This document shows positions 17,533 through 26,136 of a stretch of DNA of 64,000 bases, piece after piece. Made by a program: the position numbers and the translations under genes. A model generated the notes under the pieces. That model was not told the DNA's origin. It saw nothing but the letters and a program-made list of their open reading frames with translations, and did not search any database. This stretch comes from DASZUK01 sp963745595 (GTDB lineage: Bacteria; Actinomycetota; Acidimicrobiia; Acidimicrobiales; RAAP-2). Where the stretch lies: positions 434,001 to 498,000 of the forward strand of contig CAVUYB010000007.1 in the NCBI GenBank assembly GCA_963745595.1, written 5' to 3'. Every line of letters starts with the position of its first letter. Within the stretch, counting starts at the first letter, position 1.

Positions 17533-18672
17533 ATGGAGCTAGCTGGCCGCAAAGTCCCGATCGTCTGGCATGGCCGCCGCGCCAAGGCCTTCGTCCCGAC
17601 CCGGCTCGGCGATCGCCACCTCACACTCGACTCTCACGCAACCCGAGCCACGGCGGTGGCGGCCGCAGAGGTCGGCTTCGCCGCCTCGGGCCTCGAGGCC
17701 GACTACGAGCCATTGGCCAGGCTTCTGCTCCGGGCCGAGGGCGTCGCATCGTCGTACATCGAAGGCGTGCGAGCCCCCGTCGCCGACGTCGTGATGGCCG
17801 AGGAGATGCCTACGTCAGACGCGGCCGCCGCTTGGGTCGCCGCCAACTTGGCCGCCCTCGTCGCCGCGGTCGCCCAGGCGATGACCGGGGAGCTCTCCGT
17901 CGACCAACTCTGCGAGTGGCACCGAACCCTGATGACTGGCAGTCCGACCCCGGCGCGGTACGTGGGGGTCATCCGCGACGAGCAGGGGTGGATCGGTGGT
18001 ACCGACCCGACGAACGCCGCGCTGGTCACCCCACCGCCGGACATGTTGGGTCCGCTCTTGCAGGACCTGGTCGCCTACATCAACCGGACCGATGTCGACC
18101 CGATCGCCCAGGCGGCCATCGCCCACGTCCAGTTCGAGATCGTCCACCCCTTCGCCGACGGGAACGGGAGGATTGGACGCCTCCTCGTCTCGTGGATCCT
18201 GACCCGCCGTCTGCAGCTGGTCGTCCCGCCGCCGGTCAGCGTGGCCATGGCCGCCGACGTCGGCGGCTACCTCTCCGGTCTCACCGTCTTCCGGATGGGC
18301 GACCACAACGAATGGGTGCGCTGGTTCGCCGGGGCGACCGGCCAGGGTTCCCGGGCCCAGACGGGCCTCATTCGAGCGGTCGACGAACTCGAGTCATGGT
18401 GGCGCGTCCAACTCGCCGACAGAGCACTGAGACGGGGTGCCGGAGCGTGGCGAGTGCTGGACCTGCTCCCTCGACACCTCATGCTGACCAGCCACGTCGT
18501 CGCCCAAGAGTGCGGGCTCTCGGCCAAGGGGGCGATCGACGCCCTGAAGACGCTGGCGAGCGCTGGCGTGCTCACTGACTATGGCGTCAGACCAGCGGGT
18601 CCGGGCCGGCCCCGGCACATCTTCGTGAACCAAGACCTGTTGGCGCTGACCGGCTCGAGCCCCCTTCGTTGA
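17533..18672 (+). CDS. Fic-family AMPylase-like protein with inhibitory helix and winged-helix C-terminus
   Basis: 379 residues from ATG. The Fic core motif HPFADGNGRIGR is complete at 205-216 (catalytic His205, phosphate-binding DGNGR). The N-terminal part contains SSYIEG at 73-78, matching the [S/T]xxxE[G/N] inhibitory-helix motif, so this is a self-inhibited class II type protein with the glutamate that blocks ATP in cis. Residues ~310-370 (LMLTSHVVAQECGLSAKGAIDALKTLASAGVL, written here only as its class) read as a winged helix. The known reaction is transfer of AMP from ATP to a Ser/Thr/Tyr hydroxyl of a target protein; the target is unknown. It is convergent with the RelE/antitoxin operon 24 bases away, making a small toxin island. 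Confidence 0.9.
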   Translation: MELAGRKVPIVWHGRRAKAFVPTRLGDRHLTLDSHATRATAVAAAEVGFAASGLEADYEPLARLLLRAEGVASSYIEGVRAPVADVVMAEEMPTSDAAAAWVAANLAALVAAVAQAMTGELSVDQLCEWHRTLMTGSPTPARYVGVIRDEQGWIGGTDPTNAALVTPPPDMLGPLLQDLVAYINRTDVDPIAQAAIAHVQFEIVHPFADGNGRIGRLLVSWILTRRLQLVVPPPVSVAMAADVGGYLSGLTVFRMGDHNEWVRWFAGATGQGSRAQTGLIRAVDELESWWRVQLADRALRRGAGAWRVLDLLPRHLMLTSHVVAQECGLSAKGAIDALKTLASAGVLTDYGVRPAGPGRPRHIFVNQDLLALTGSSPLR

Positions 18673-18695
18673 ACGGGACCCGGAGGGATGACCAC

Positions 18696-18974
18696 CTACC
18701 TCGGCCGGTAGACGTCGGCCCGGTGGTCGACCCGATCGACGGTCACGACCCGACCGTCCTCGTCGATCCAGTACACGACGCGGTACGCGCCCACGCGAGC
18801 GCCGCGCCATCCGGCCAGTTCTCGCTGCAGGGCATGACCGACCCGGTGTGGGTTGGCCACCAGGCGACCGAAGCAGAACCCGATGATGGCGGCGGTTACC
18901 CGTGGCGACGTCGCCGCCAGCCGGTCCATCGGCCGAGCGGCCGGAGGTGCCCACCGCAGCTCGTAGTCGTCCAC
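18696..18974 (-). CDS. RelE/ParE-family toxin
   Basis: 92 residues from GTG at 18974 (VDDYELRWAPPAARPMDRLA), chosen because RelE proteins typically begin with this strand-helix sequence; a longer ATG start at 19115 would overlap the antitoxin by 92 bases and add Pro-rich sequence foreign to the family. Conserved features: the helix HALQRELAGWRGARVGAYRVVYWID and the C-terminal strand VVTVDRVDHRADVYR, which in RelE carries the basic and aromatic residues acting on ribosome-bound mRNA. It is the third gene of an operon reading leftward after a BrnT-like protein and an antitoxin. mRNA-interferase action is inferred from family membership. Confidence 0.85.
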   Translation of the reverse strand: MDDYELRWAPPAARPMDRLAATSPRVTAAIIGFCFGRLVANPHRVGHALQRELAGWRGARVGAYRVVYWIDEDGRVVTVDRVDHRADVYRPR

Positions 18975-19023
18975 GCGACCAGCGAGCCAGCGCCCAGCGG
19001 CCCGGCTTTGGAACGGTTCGCCG

Positions 19024-19308
19024 TCAGCGCTTGGCCACCGGTCGGCCGTAGCGCTGGCGGGCGGCCTCGCCGGAGGTCCCGACCATGGCCCCGATGGCGG
19101 CCCACGAGTGCCCACGGGTCCGGGCGACGGTGACCGCGTCGCTCAACCGCCGCTCCGCAGCGGCCCGCTCCTGGAACGCGAGGCGAACCTCCCGGAGCGG
19201 ACCGGCGTCCGCCATATCGGCCAGGTCGGACTCGTGCCCCTCGAACCGGGCAGCCAGCTCGTCGGCCTGGTCGAGGATCTCCTGGGTCGTTCGCGGCATG
19301 GGCGTCAC
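19024..19308 (-). CDS. Antitoxin-like protein with C-terminal helix-turn-helix
   Basis: 94 residues from a GTG whose bases overlap the TGA of the upstream gene (GTGA at 19305-19308); MPRTTQEI a few codons later is an alternative ATG start. The N-terminal half (TTQEILDQADELAARFE) is acidic and helical, as in antitoxins that wrap RelE toxins. The C-terminal half (RTRGHSWAAIGAMVGTSGEAARQRYG) reads as a helix-turn-helix, likely for operon autoregulation. This domain order is the reverse of classic RelB (DNA binding first). It sits between two putative toxins and could neutralise one or both. Confidence 0.75.
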   Translation of the reverse strand: MTPMPRTTQEILDQADELAARFEGHESDLADMADAGPLREVRLAFQERAAAERRLSDAVTVARTRGHSWAAIGAMVGTSGEAARQRYGRPVAKR

Positions 19309-19532
19309 CTGAGGTATCTCGGCCTGACCGGCATGGCGTGCACGACAACGGGACCGTGCCGGCCGTCGACCACCCCGATCTCGAGGAGATTGCCGGCCCC
19401 GTCAGGTCCAACGAACATGGTCAGCCCCTCATCGAGGTCTGTCGATCGGATCGGGTGGTTGAAGACATGGAGGATGGTCGTTCGATCCATACCGTGCCGG
19501 TAGGCACTCGGAGCAATCAACGGCTCTTTCAC
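19305..19532 (-). CDS. Small BrnT/DUF4258-like putative toxin
   Basis: 75 residues from ATG at 19532. The sequence SAYRHGMDRTTILHVFNHPIR, then DLDEGLTMFVGPD, GNLLEIGVVD and VVVHAMPVRPRYLR resembles the small alpha+beta proteins grouped with BrnT-like toxins, including the conserved SAxRHG start and VIHAMPxR end. I am not certain of the family name. It is the first gene of a three-gene operon and overlaps the antitoxin start by four bases, so translation is coupled. It could be a second toxin or an accessory regulator. Confidence 0.6.
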   Translation of the reverse strand: MKEPLIAPSAYRHGMDRTTILHVFNHPIRSTDLDEGLTMFVGPDGAGNLLEIGVVDGRHGPVVVHAMPVRPRYLR

Positions 19533-19564
19533 TGTCTAAGCTACCTTGTCAACGGACCGACGAG

Positions 19565-19574
19565 AAGTTAACTT
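19565..19574. promoter_or_regulatory. Palindrome AAGTTAACTT upstream of the toxin-antitoxin operon
   Basis: A perfect 10-bp palindrome 33 bases upstream of the first toxin gene, next to a TTGACA-like hexamer on the minus strand (in CGTTGACAAGG). It is a candidate operator for antitoxin autoregulation. The remaining intergenic DNA up to the SGNH gene (19753) shows no gene. Confidence 0.3.
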
Positions 19575-19752
19575 GCGGATATTCCGCCGATGACGATCCG
19601 CCCAGCGACGGAAGTGAGCCGGAGGTCGTGAGGTACAAGGCGCACGAGGGGCCCACACACTGAACGGTCCATTCGATCCGGACCTCCGTACGTAGCGGCT
19701 CCCCTTCGAACCTGAATCAGGCCTGGGACAAACCTGAGAGTACGCTGAGCCG

Positions 19753-20661
19753 ATGCGCCGCCGACGCCGAGCCCCGGTCGCCATCGGCTTGGTCGTCGGT
19801 GGCGTCGTCCTGGGCCTCGTCGCACTCGGCGCGGGCGTGGCGACCGGCGGCGGCCGGGTGGCGGGAGCCGACGAGCCGGGGCCGTACTACCTGGCGATCG
19901 GGGGATCGGAGTCAGTGGGCGTCCAGCCCGACGCAGCCGACCCCCGGGGGGCGCCGACGGACGAGGGTTACGCCGACGACCTCACCCGGTCCGAGGCGGC
20001 CCGCTGGCCCGGCCTGCAGCTCGTCGAGCTCGGCTGCCCCGGCGAGACGGCGAGCGCGGCGCTCGGCGGCGGCGGTGCGTGCCACTACGACGCCGGCTCA
20101 CAGGTCAGCGAGGCGTTGGCCTTCCTCCACGCCCACCCCGGCGCAGCGGTGCTGGCCACCGTCGACCTCGGCTTCAACGACCTCCGGCCGTGCCTGGCCC
20201 GCCGGGCGGTCGACGCGCACTGCGTGGCGGCCGCGCTGGCCGAGGTCGGCCAGACCGTGACGACGATCGTCGACGAGCTGGAGTCGGCCGGCGGCCCGTC
20301 CCTCGACGTCGTCGGCCTCGAGAAGTACGACCCGTACCTCGGCGCGTACACCGCGGGACCGGACGGCGAGACGTTCGCCGAGGCGACGTTGCCGGTCTTC
20401 GGCGAGCTCAACGCCACCCTGGCCGGTGCCTACACCGCGGCCGGCGCGACCGTGGCCGACGTCCCCGGCGCGTTCGACACCGCCGACCAGCGGCCGACCA
20501 CGCTCGCCGGCTACGGCACGGTGCCGACCGACGTCGCCCGGGTCTGCACGCTCACGTGGGCGTGCGCGGACAGCCCGTTCCCCCACAACGTGCACCCGAA
20601 CGCGCAGGGCTATCAGGTCGTCGCCGGCGCGGTCGCGACCACGCTCGACCCACCGGGCTGA
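19753..20661 (+). CDS. Secreted or membrane-anchored SGNH/GDSL hydrolase
   Basis: 302 residues from ATG. RRRRR followed by the hydrophobic run VAIGLVVGGVVLGLVALGAGVA is an N-terminal membrane anchor or signal. SGNH blocks: block I IGGSES at 49-54 (nucleophile Ser52, with Gly replacing the usual Asp of GDS), block II glycine in ELGCPGET, block III GFND near residue 139, and block V HNVHPNAQGY near 290 with the catalytic His. The family contains extracellular esterases and acetyl hydrolases acting on lipids and glycans. The 3' end overlaps that of the convergent acyltransferase gene by ~49 bases. An O-acyl hydrolase beside two acyltransferases suggests surface-glycan or lipid acylation turnover, but it is on the opposite strand. 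Confidence 0.85.
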   Translation: MRRRRRAPVAIGLVVGGVVLGLVALGAGVATGGGRVAGADEPGPYYLAIGGSESVGVQPDAADPRGAPTDEGYADDLTRSEAARWPGLQLVELGCPGETASAALGGGGACHYDAGSQVSEALAFLHAHPGAAVLATVDLGFNDLRPCLARRAVDAHCVAAALAEVGQTVTTIVDELESAGGPSLDVVGLEKYDPYLGAYTAGPDGETFAEATLPVFGELNATLAGAYTAAGATVADVPGAFDTADQRPTTLAGYGTVPTDVARVCTLTWACADSPFPHNVHPNAQGYQVVAGAVATTLDPPG

Positions 20662-21954
20662 CGAACGCCGGGCTGACCGGGTCCAGCCCGACCGGCATCG
20701 GACCGACCGGCATCGGACGGGCGCCAGCGGAACGGTGGGAACCACGCCAGCCCGGCCCGCTCGTCCGGCCGGTCGGGGCCGGTGAGGACGAACCGCAGCG
20801 GCGTCCACCGGACGACCGTGACGAGGACGGCCGTGCCGAGCAGCGTCGCCGGGAACAGGACGATCGTGGTCACCCACCACGACGACGTCGCGATCTCCAG
20901 CCCGGCCGCGGTGAGGCCGGTCAGGACGAGCTGGAGGACGAGGACGTGCGAGAAGTAGAAGCCGCCGGACACGTCGGAGCCCCACGTGAACAACCGGTCG
21001 GTCCGCGACGGCGCCGTACGCCCGGCCGCCCGGTTCGCCCAGATCCAACCGAGCGCGTAGAGCCCGGCGATCGCCGCGACGAACCAGACGACCGCGACCG
21101 GCTGGTAGAGGTCGGACGCGTGGCCCGGCGTCTGGTGGAGCGCGAGCCCGACGACGTAGTAGCCGATCGTCAGCCCGCCGACCCCGGCGGCCCCGACGAC
21201 GATCGCCCGGTGGCGGCGGGCGACGAACCGCTGGACGTCGTCGGCGTGGTCCGCAGCCAGTAGCCCGAGGATGAGGTAGAGCTGGTAACCGACGATCACC
21301 CGGGATGTCGTGAGGTTGAAGTCGTAGTGCCGGATCGTGCCGGCGACGCCGGTGTGCCACGAGAAGTAGTGCGTCACGACCATCATCGCCAGCTGGAGGA
21401 CGGCACTGACGCCGAGGACCCACCAGTGGTACCGGCGGGTGACGCGCACCAGCCAGACGAGCAGCGGCAGCAGGACGTAGAACTGGATGAGGACGACCGC
21501 GTAGTAGAGCTGGTAGTAGCCCCACCACAGGTCGTGGGCGAACGAGCCCCAGGCCCCCATCGCCTGGGAGTGGGCGATCAGTGTGTACGTCCAGTAGATG
21601 ACCGTCCACGCCAGGTAGGGCACGACGATCTGGCTGAGCCGCCGGTACCAGAGCGGGCCGATCCCCCGCCGCCGGGTGGCCTGGGCGTAGTAGGGCGACG
21701 AACGCGCTCAGGAAGAAGAACAGCTCGCGGGTGGCGTGGAGGAGCATGACCGATCCCCACCCGAACTGCGCGTTGCCGGCCACCGGCCACAGCACCGAGT
21801 GCTGGGCGACGACGGCGACGAAGGCGACCGACCGGTAGAGGTCGAACTGGCGCAGGTAGAAGCCGCGCCCGCCCGTCACCGAGATCTGGTCGCCCGCCGC
21901 CGAAAGCTGGCCGCCCGCCGAGGCGGGGATACCGGTCGAAAGATCGTCGGTCAC
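20613..21954 (-). CDS. Acyltransferase-3-like membrane protein, one-base frameshift at 21693-21695
   Basis: The GTG start (VTDDLSTGIP) overlaps the stop of the upstream acyltransferase (GTGA at 21951-21954). The N-terminal FDLYRSVAFVAVVAQHSVLWP corresponds to the acyltransferase-3 motif (Asp, Arg, catalytic-type His), followed by MLLHATRELFFFLSAFVAYYAQATRRR when one extra C is removed from a CCC run. The remainder (MPYLAWTVIYWTYT onward) is intact, with about ten hydrophobic helices including GYYQLYYAVVLIQFYVLLP. Corrected length ~446 residues. This family transfers acyl groups across the membrane to extracytoplasmic sugars or small molecules. It is a paralogue of the next gene and last in a six-gene operon. 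Confidence 0.8.
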
Positions 21955-23213
21955 CGAGACGCGGGCGTTCGCCCGGCCACTGGCTCGGGGTCGATCGGCG
22001 ACGACACGGCCTCCTCGGCGGCCAGCTCGTCGGCGGTTGTCGGCCGGCTCCGCCACCGCTCGGGGACCCACGTCCGCCACTCCTGCCGCTGGCGGCCGGT
22101 GAGCGGGACCGTCACCGGCGTCCGGGACAGCAGGCTGGTCATGAGCACGCAGGCGAGGAAGACGACGGTGACGGTGAGGACGCTGACGACCGGCCACGAC
22201 AGGTACTGGTCGAGCTGCCGCCAGCCCAGCCACGAGAGGGCGAGGATGAAGATCATCTGCCCGAGGTAGACGCCGTACGAGTTGTCGGAGCCGGACCGGA
22301 TCATCGCCCGGACGCTCGTCGACCGGCGACGGTCGACCAGGTAGACGCCGACGAGGTAGATGCAGGCGATGGCGCCGATGTTGAACGGGATGACGATCGG
22401 CTGGAGCGGGTCCGACCCCGAGCCGAGCCACGGCACGTCGTGGCGCGCCGAGAGGACGTACCAGACCTCGGCGACGACCGCGGCGGCGACGGTGACGGCC
22501 AGGACGAGCCGGACGTGACGAACGATCCACTGGTGGACGTCGTCCATGTGCAGGGCGACGACCATCCCGGCCAGTAGGTAGAACTGGTACGAGATCACCT
22601 CGCGGCTGGCCCAGAACCCCTGCATGCCGGGCGGGAAGACCCGCCAGTGCATCAGGCTGACGATCAGCACCTGGAGGCCGAGGCTCGCCGCCAGCAGGGC
22701 GACGTGGTGGCCGGCGGTCCGCCGCACGAGGGCCAGCATCGCCGGGAACAGCACGTAGAACTGCATGATGACGAGCAGGTAGTAGAGCTGGTAGTAGCCG
22801 GTGGCGACGAGGTACCAGAAGTGCCCGAAGCCGGTGGCCAGCGTGTACGACCCGCTCGGCAGCGTGACGAAGAAGTAGATCACCGTCCAGCACAGGTACG
22901 GCAGGCAGACCGAGACGAACCGCTTCTTGTAGAACCGCCCGTAGCTGCCCCGCCGCAGCGAGTAGTAGCTGTACGTCAGCATGCACGCGGAGATGAAGAG
23001 GAACGCCTCGCGGGTGACGTGGAGGAGCATCAACGCGCCGCCGACGGCCAGGCTGGCGCCGGGGGCGAAGTAGAGCAGCGAGTGCGTCGAGACGACGCCG
23101 GCCTGCTTGATCGGCCGCATGGCGTCGACGTGGTCGAGCCGCGGCTTGGCCGGCTTGGTCGTCCCCGTCGTCGTCGTCGAAGGCGGCACCGCCACGTCGC
23201 CGGCGGGCACCAC
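21951..23213 (-). CDS. Acyltransferase-3-like membrane protein
   Basis: About 420 residues from GTG 23213, just after the ligase stop; a TTG at 23219 overlapping that stop (TTGA) and a GTG at 23210 are alternatives, and a longer upstream frame is antisense shadow. The N-terminal HVDAMRPIKQAGVVSTHSLL matches the acyltransferase-3 Asp-Arg-His signature. Ten or so hydrophobic helices follow, including ALMLLHVTREAFLFISACML and GYYQLYYLLVIMQFYVLFP, which align closely with the downstream paralogue, so the pair arose by gene duplication. Cytoplasmic C-terminal tail. The position directly after an acyl-CoA ligase suggests the ligase supplies the acyl donor; the acceptor is unknown. Confidence 0.85.
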   Translation of the reverse strand: MVPAGDVAVPPSTTTTGTTKPAKPRLDHVDAMRPIKQAGVVSTHSLLYFAPGASLAVGGALMLLHVTREAFLFISACMLTYSYYSLRRGSYGRFYKKRFVSVCLPYLCWTVIYFFVTLPSGSYTLATGFGHFWYLVATGYYQLYYLLVIMQFYVLFPAMLALVRRTAGHHVALLAASLGLQVLIVSLMHWRVFPPGMQGFWASREVISYQFYLLAGMVVALHMDDVHQWIVRHVRLVLAVTVAAAVVAEVWYVLSARHDVPWLGSGSDPLQPIVIPFNIGAIACIYLVGVYLVDRRRSTSVRAMIRSGSDNSYGVYLGQMIFILALSWLGWRQLDQYLSWPVVSVLTVTVVFLACVLMTSLLSRTPVTVPLTGRQRQEWRTWVPERWRSRPTTADELAAEEAVSSPIDPEPVAGRTPASR

Positions 23214-23215
23214 CG

Positions 23216-24880
23216 TCAACTCACGAGCAGGCTGTAGATCGCCTCTTGGCGGGCGACCATCGATCGACGGACCTTCCCGTTCGGGCCGGCCGGCAGCTGC
23301 TGGACGACGTGGAAGGCCACCGGTCGCTTCGGGCGGGAAAGGTCGCGGGCGCACCGACCGTGCAGCCGGTCGACGATCGCCTCGGCCCGTGACCGGTCGT
23401 CGTCACCGACCACGCCCTCAGCCACCAAGAAGGCGACGGGTACCCGACCGAACACCTGGTGGTCCCAGCCAACGACCACCGCGGCGCGTACGTCGGGGTC
23501 GGCCAGGATCGTCTCTTCGACCTCACGGGGGAAGATCTTCTCCCCGCCCCGATTGATGACGTCGTCGGCCCGGCCCACGAGAAAAAGGTAGCCGTCCTCG
23601 TCGAGGTAGCCCAGGTCGCCGGTGTCGAGCCAGCCGTCCGCGTCGACGCGGTCCTCGTAGCCGGTGCCGGCGTAGGCGCCGATCACCCCCGGCCCCCGGA
23701 TCTCCACCCGCCCGACGACCGGGTCGCCGGTCGAGCCGGCGGCGGTCGCCTGGCCGGTGGCGACCTCGTCGTCGGCGACCACGCGGAGCTCGACGCCGAC
23801 CGGCCGGCCGACCGAGCCCGGCTTGCGCGGGCCGTCCAGCGGGTTGGCGGTGATCTGGCTCCCGGCTTCGGTCATGCCGTACGTCTCGACGATCGGCAGG
23901 CCGGTGGCGTCCTCGAACCGGCGCCGCGTCGGCTCGGGGAGCGGCGCGGAGGCGGACCGCACGAACCGGATACCCGCGGGGACGACCTCGCCGGCCGCCA
24001 GCGGGACGAGCCGGGCGATGATCGCCGGCACGGCGTTGATCCACGTGACGCGGTGGCGGGCCATGTCGGCCCAGAAGGCCGTCCGGTGGAACCGGTCGTC
24101 GAGGACGACGGTCGCGCCGGCGACGAGCGAGGCGAGCAGGCCGACGACCTCGGCGTTGATGTGGAAGAGCGGGAGGGAGTTGAAGCCGCGGTCGGTGGCC
24201 GAGAGCCGGTGGTGGCGGGCGATGGCCCGGGCGGTGTGGAGCAGCTGGCGGTCGGTCAGCCGGATCAGCTTGGGCGTCCCGGTCGTCCCCGACGTCGACA
24301 GGACGAGCCCGCCGTCGGCCGGCCGGGGCGTAGCCGACATCCCCAAGGTCGACGGCGTCCCGAGGGTCGGCGCCGACCCGGGCGCACCGTCCGGCAGCTC
24401 GACGTCGGGCAGGTCGAAGGAGCCACTGCGCAGCACGATCCAGTCGGTCGCCACGCCGGCTGGGCCGGTCCGGTCGCTCAGCACGACGGCCGGGCGCACG
24501 CGGCCGCAGACGGACGCCAGCTCGGCGTCGGGCGCCGCCGGATCGAGCGGCGCGGCGACGCGACCGGCCGCGACGACGCCGAGGAAGACCATCGAGAAGT
24601 CGACCGCGTCGGCGACGGCGATGCCGACGGTCTCGCCGGAGCCGATACCGAGGTCGTCGAGCAGCCCGGCCCACCGCGTCGTCGCCCGGCGGAGGTCGCC
24701 GAACGTCACGGACCGCCCGGTGCGGGCGTGCTCGACGTACGGGTGGGCGGCGCCGGTCAGCGAGCGGAACCAGATGAGCTCGGCCAGGTGGGTCCCGAGC
24801 GGCGTCGACCGGCCCGCGGTCGACGGGTCGAGATCGGGGACGAACGGCCCAGGGGCGAACGGCTCGGGGGCGAACGGCAC
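23216..24880 (-). CDS. AMP-forming acyl-CoA/acyl-acid ligase
   Basis: 554 residues from GTG 24880, two bases after the VOC gene stop. All adenylate-forming signatures are present: LVLSTSGTTGTPKLIRL (A3), PLFHINAEV, ETYGMTEAGSQ (A5), DGWLDTGDLGYLDEDGYLFLVGR (A7/A8 region), NRGGEKIFPREVEE (A8) and the A10 lysine in PNGKVRR. It is a standalone ligase with no carrier domain. The family activates a carboxylate with ATP to an acyl-adenylate and passes it to CoA. In this operon the carboxylate could be sulfolactate-type (from the ComA homologue) or a fatty acid for the acyltransferases; sequence alone does not decide. Confidence 0.87.
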   Translation of the reverse strand: MPFAPEPFAPGPFVPDLDPSTAGRSTPLGTHLAELIWFRSLTGAAHPYVEHARTGRSVTFGDLRRATTRWAGLLDDLGIGSGETVGIAVADAVDFSMVFLGVVAAGRVAAPLDPAAPDAELASVCGRVRPAVVLSDRTGPAGVATDWIVLRSGSFDLPDVELPDGAPGSAPTLGTPSTLGMSATPRPADGGLVLSTSGTTGTPKLIRLTDRQLLHTARAIARHHRLSATDRGFNSLPLFHINAEVVGLLASLVAGATVVLDDRFHRTAFWADMARHRVTWINAVPAIIARLVPLAAGEVVPAGIRFVRSASAPLPEPTRRRFEDATGLPIVETYGMTEAGSQITANPLDGPRKPGSVGRPVGVELRVVADDEVATGQATAAGSTGDPVVGRVEIRGPGVIGAYAGTGYEDRVDADGWLDTGDLGYLDEDGYLFLVGRADDVINRGGEKIFPREVEETILADPDVRAAVVVGWDHQVFGRVPVAFLVAEGVVGDDDRSRAEAIVDRLHGRCARDLSRPKRPVAFHVVQQLPAGPNGKVRRSMVARQEAIYSLLVS

Positions 24881-24882
24881 GG

Positions 24883-25308
24883 TCAGTACATCATCCTCGG
24901 GTCGCGGTAGTGCTTGAACTCGAGGAGGTTGTCGGACGGGTCCTGGAGGACGAACGTCCGGTGCACCTCGGCCAGGCCCTCGAACCGGGTCGCCAGGTCG
25001 GAGAAGACGGGGACCTTGCGCAGCTCGACGAGGGCGTAGAGGGCGTCGAAGTCCTCGGCATGGCGGAAGGTCACGCCGAAGTGCCGCGGGTACAGCGACA
25101 GCGGACGGTCGCCGCCGCCCTCGTCCGGGGCTCGCTCGTCCGGCTCACTCAGATGGCAGACGAGCTGGTCGCCGAAGAAGTCGACCGTGATGCGGTCGCC
25201 GTACGTCCGGGCCAGCTTGCAGCCGAGGAGGTCGACGTAGAAGTGCTGGGCCTCGGCCAGGTCGAAGACCGGGATGGCGAGGTGGAAGGCGTCGCCCGGC
25301 TCCCTCAA
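24883..25308 (-). CDS. VOC (glyoxalase/dioxygenase-fold) protein
   Basis: 141 residues from TTG 25308 (LREPGDAFHLAIPVFDLAEA). This start gives an exact family N-terminus and overlaps the ComA-homologue stop (TTGA at 25305-25308). One vicinal-oxygen-chelate module pair is visible: FHLAIPVFDLAEAQHFYVDLLG, VCHLSEPDE, HFGVTFRHAEDFDALY and DPSDNLLEFKHY, with His and Glu residues at positions that usually bind a divalent metal. Members include glyoxalases, ring-cleavage dioxygenases and metabolite isomerases. Translational coupling to the ComA homologue argues that it acts on the same intermediate. Chemistry not assignable. Confidence 0.82.
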   Translation of the reverse strand: MREPGDAFHLAIPVFDLAEAQHFYVDLLGCKLARTYGDRITVDFFGDQLVCHLSEPDERAPDEGGGDRPLSLYPRHFGVTFRHAEDFDALYALVELRKVPVFSDLATRFEGLAEVHRTFVLQDPSDNLLEFKHYRDPRMMY

Positions 25309-26081
25309 CGCTGCGGCTCCTCGAACGCCATGAGCGTGTCCGCCCGGAGGCCGAGCCGCAGGGTCTCGAGCCCGATGACCCCGCTCGGGGACACGTTGCC
25401 GAGGTTGACGTCGCAGCCGACACGCGTGACGAAGTACGACTGCAGCGTCGTCGTCGGCGCCTCGAACATCAGGCGGTCGTTGGGCAGGTCGCCGCCGAGC
25501 AGCTCCTCGATCAGCCCGATGCGGAGCTGTCCGTCGGGCCGGCAGATCCCCGAGTGGCCGCTTTCGCGGGACTCCAGGGTGACGAGGGCGGCGCCGGCGT
25601 CGAGGTCGTCGTGGACGTACTCGATCCACCGCTTCGGCATCAGCTTCTCCGACCGCTCCGAGTCCTTGAAGCCGACCTCGGAGATGACGACGAACTCGTC
25701 GGCGAGCTTGCGGACGTAGCCGGCCTTCTCGAGGTTCGAGATGTCGATCGTCCCGTTCGAGACCTCGACGTGCCGGCAGGCGAGCTCGTGGCAGAGGGCC
25801 CGGAAGTCGTCGAACCGGTCCTGCAGGACGTGCTTCTCGAAGAGCGTGCCACCGAGGTAGTAGTCGATGCCGGCGTCGCGCAGGAGCGCCGCCTTGGCGC
25901 CGATCTCGCCGGAGACGATGGCGGTGCCCCAGCCGAACTTGACGAAGTCGAGGTACTCCCCGGCGCTGGCGACGACGTCCTCGAGGGCGCGGAGCGGCAG
26001 GCCGCCGTCGACGACCATCGTGATGCCGACCCGCCGTGGCTTGGTCTCTCGTTGTGGAAGCTGCAGTGCGGTCTGGTTCAC
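25305..26081 (-). CDS. Phosphosulfolactate synthase-like protein (ComA family)
   Basis: 258 residues from ATG, the normal length for the family. It follows the ComA TIM-barrel pattern: MVVDGGLPLRALEDVVAS, DFVKFGWGTA, LGGTLFEKHVLQ, HVEVSNGTIDI, VISEVGFKDSE, MFEAPTTTLQSYFV and NLGNVSPSGVIGLETLR. In methanogens and some bacteria ComA adds sulfite to phosphoenolpyruvate, making (2R)-phospho-3-sulfolactate for coenzyme M or sulfolactate; plant and bacterial homologues with other roles are known, so the substrate remains an inference. It stands in a six-gene operon behind a histidine phosphatase (a possible dephosphorylation step) and before a VOC protein, an acyl ligase and two acyltransferases. 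The other coenzyme M genes are absent here. Confidence 0.85.
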   Translation of the reverse strand: MNQTALQLPQRETKPRRVGITMVVDGGLPLRALEDVVASAGEYLDFVKFGWGTAIVSGEIGAKAALLRDAGIDYYLGGTLFEKHVLQDRFDDFRALCHELACRHVEVSNGTIDISNLEKAGYVRKLADEFVVISEVGFKDSERSEKLMPKRWIEYVHDDLDAGAALVTLESRESGHSGICRPDGQLRIGLIEELLGGDLPNDRLMFEAPTTTLQSYFVTRVGCDVNLGNVSPSGVIGLETLRLGLRADTLMAFEEPQR

Positions 26082-26136
26082 GGAAGCTCCTTTCCTCTTC
26101 TCGTCCTCGTACCCGTTCGGGCCCGAGCGGTCCCCC

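Noticed and set aside
19600..19740. Possible tRNA because of a TTCGAACC-like stretch
   Set aside because: No acceptor stem, anticodon arm or D-loop could be paired around it.
20098..22986. 962-codon minus-strand ORF spanning both acyltransferase genes
   Set aside because: Only the part encoding the N-terminus of the second acyltransferase is real; the rest is an alternative frame of the first.
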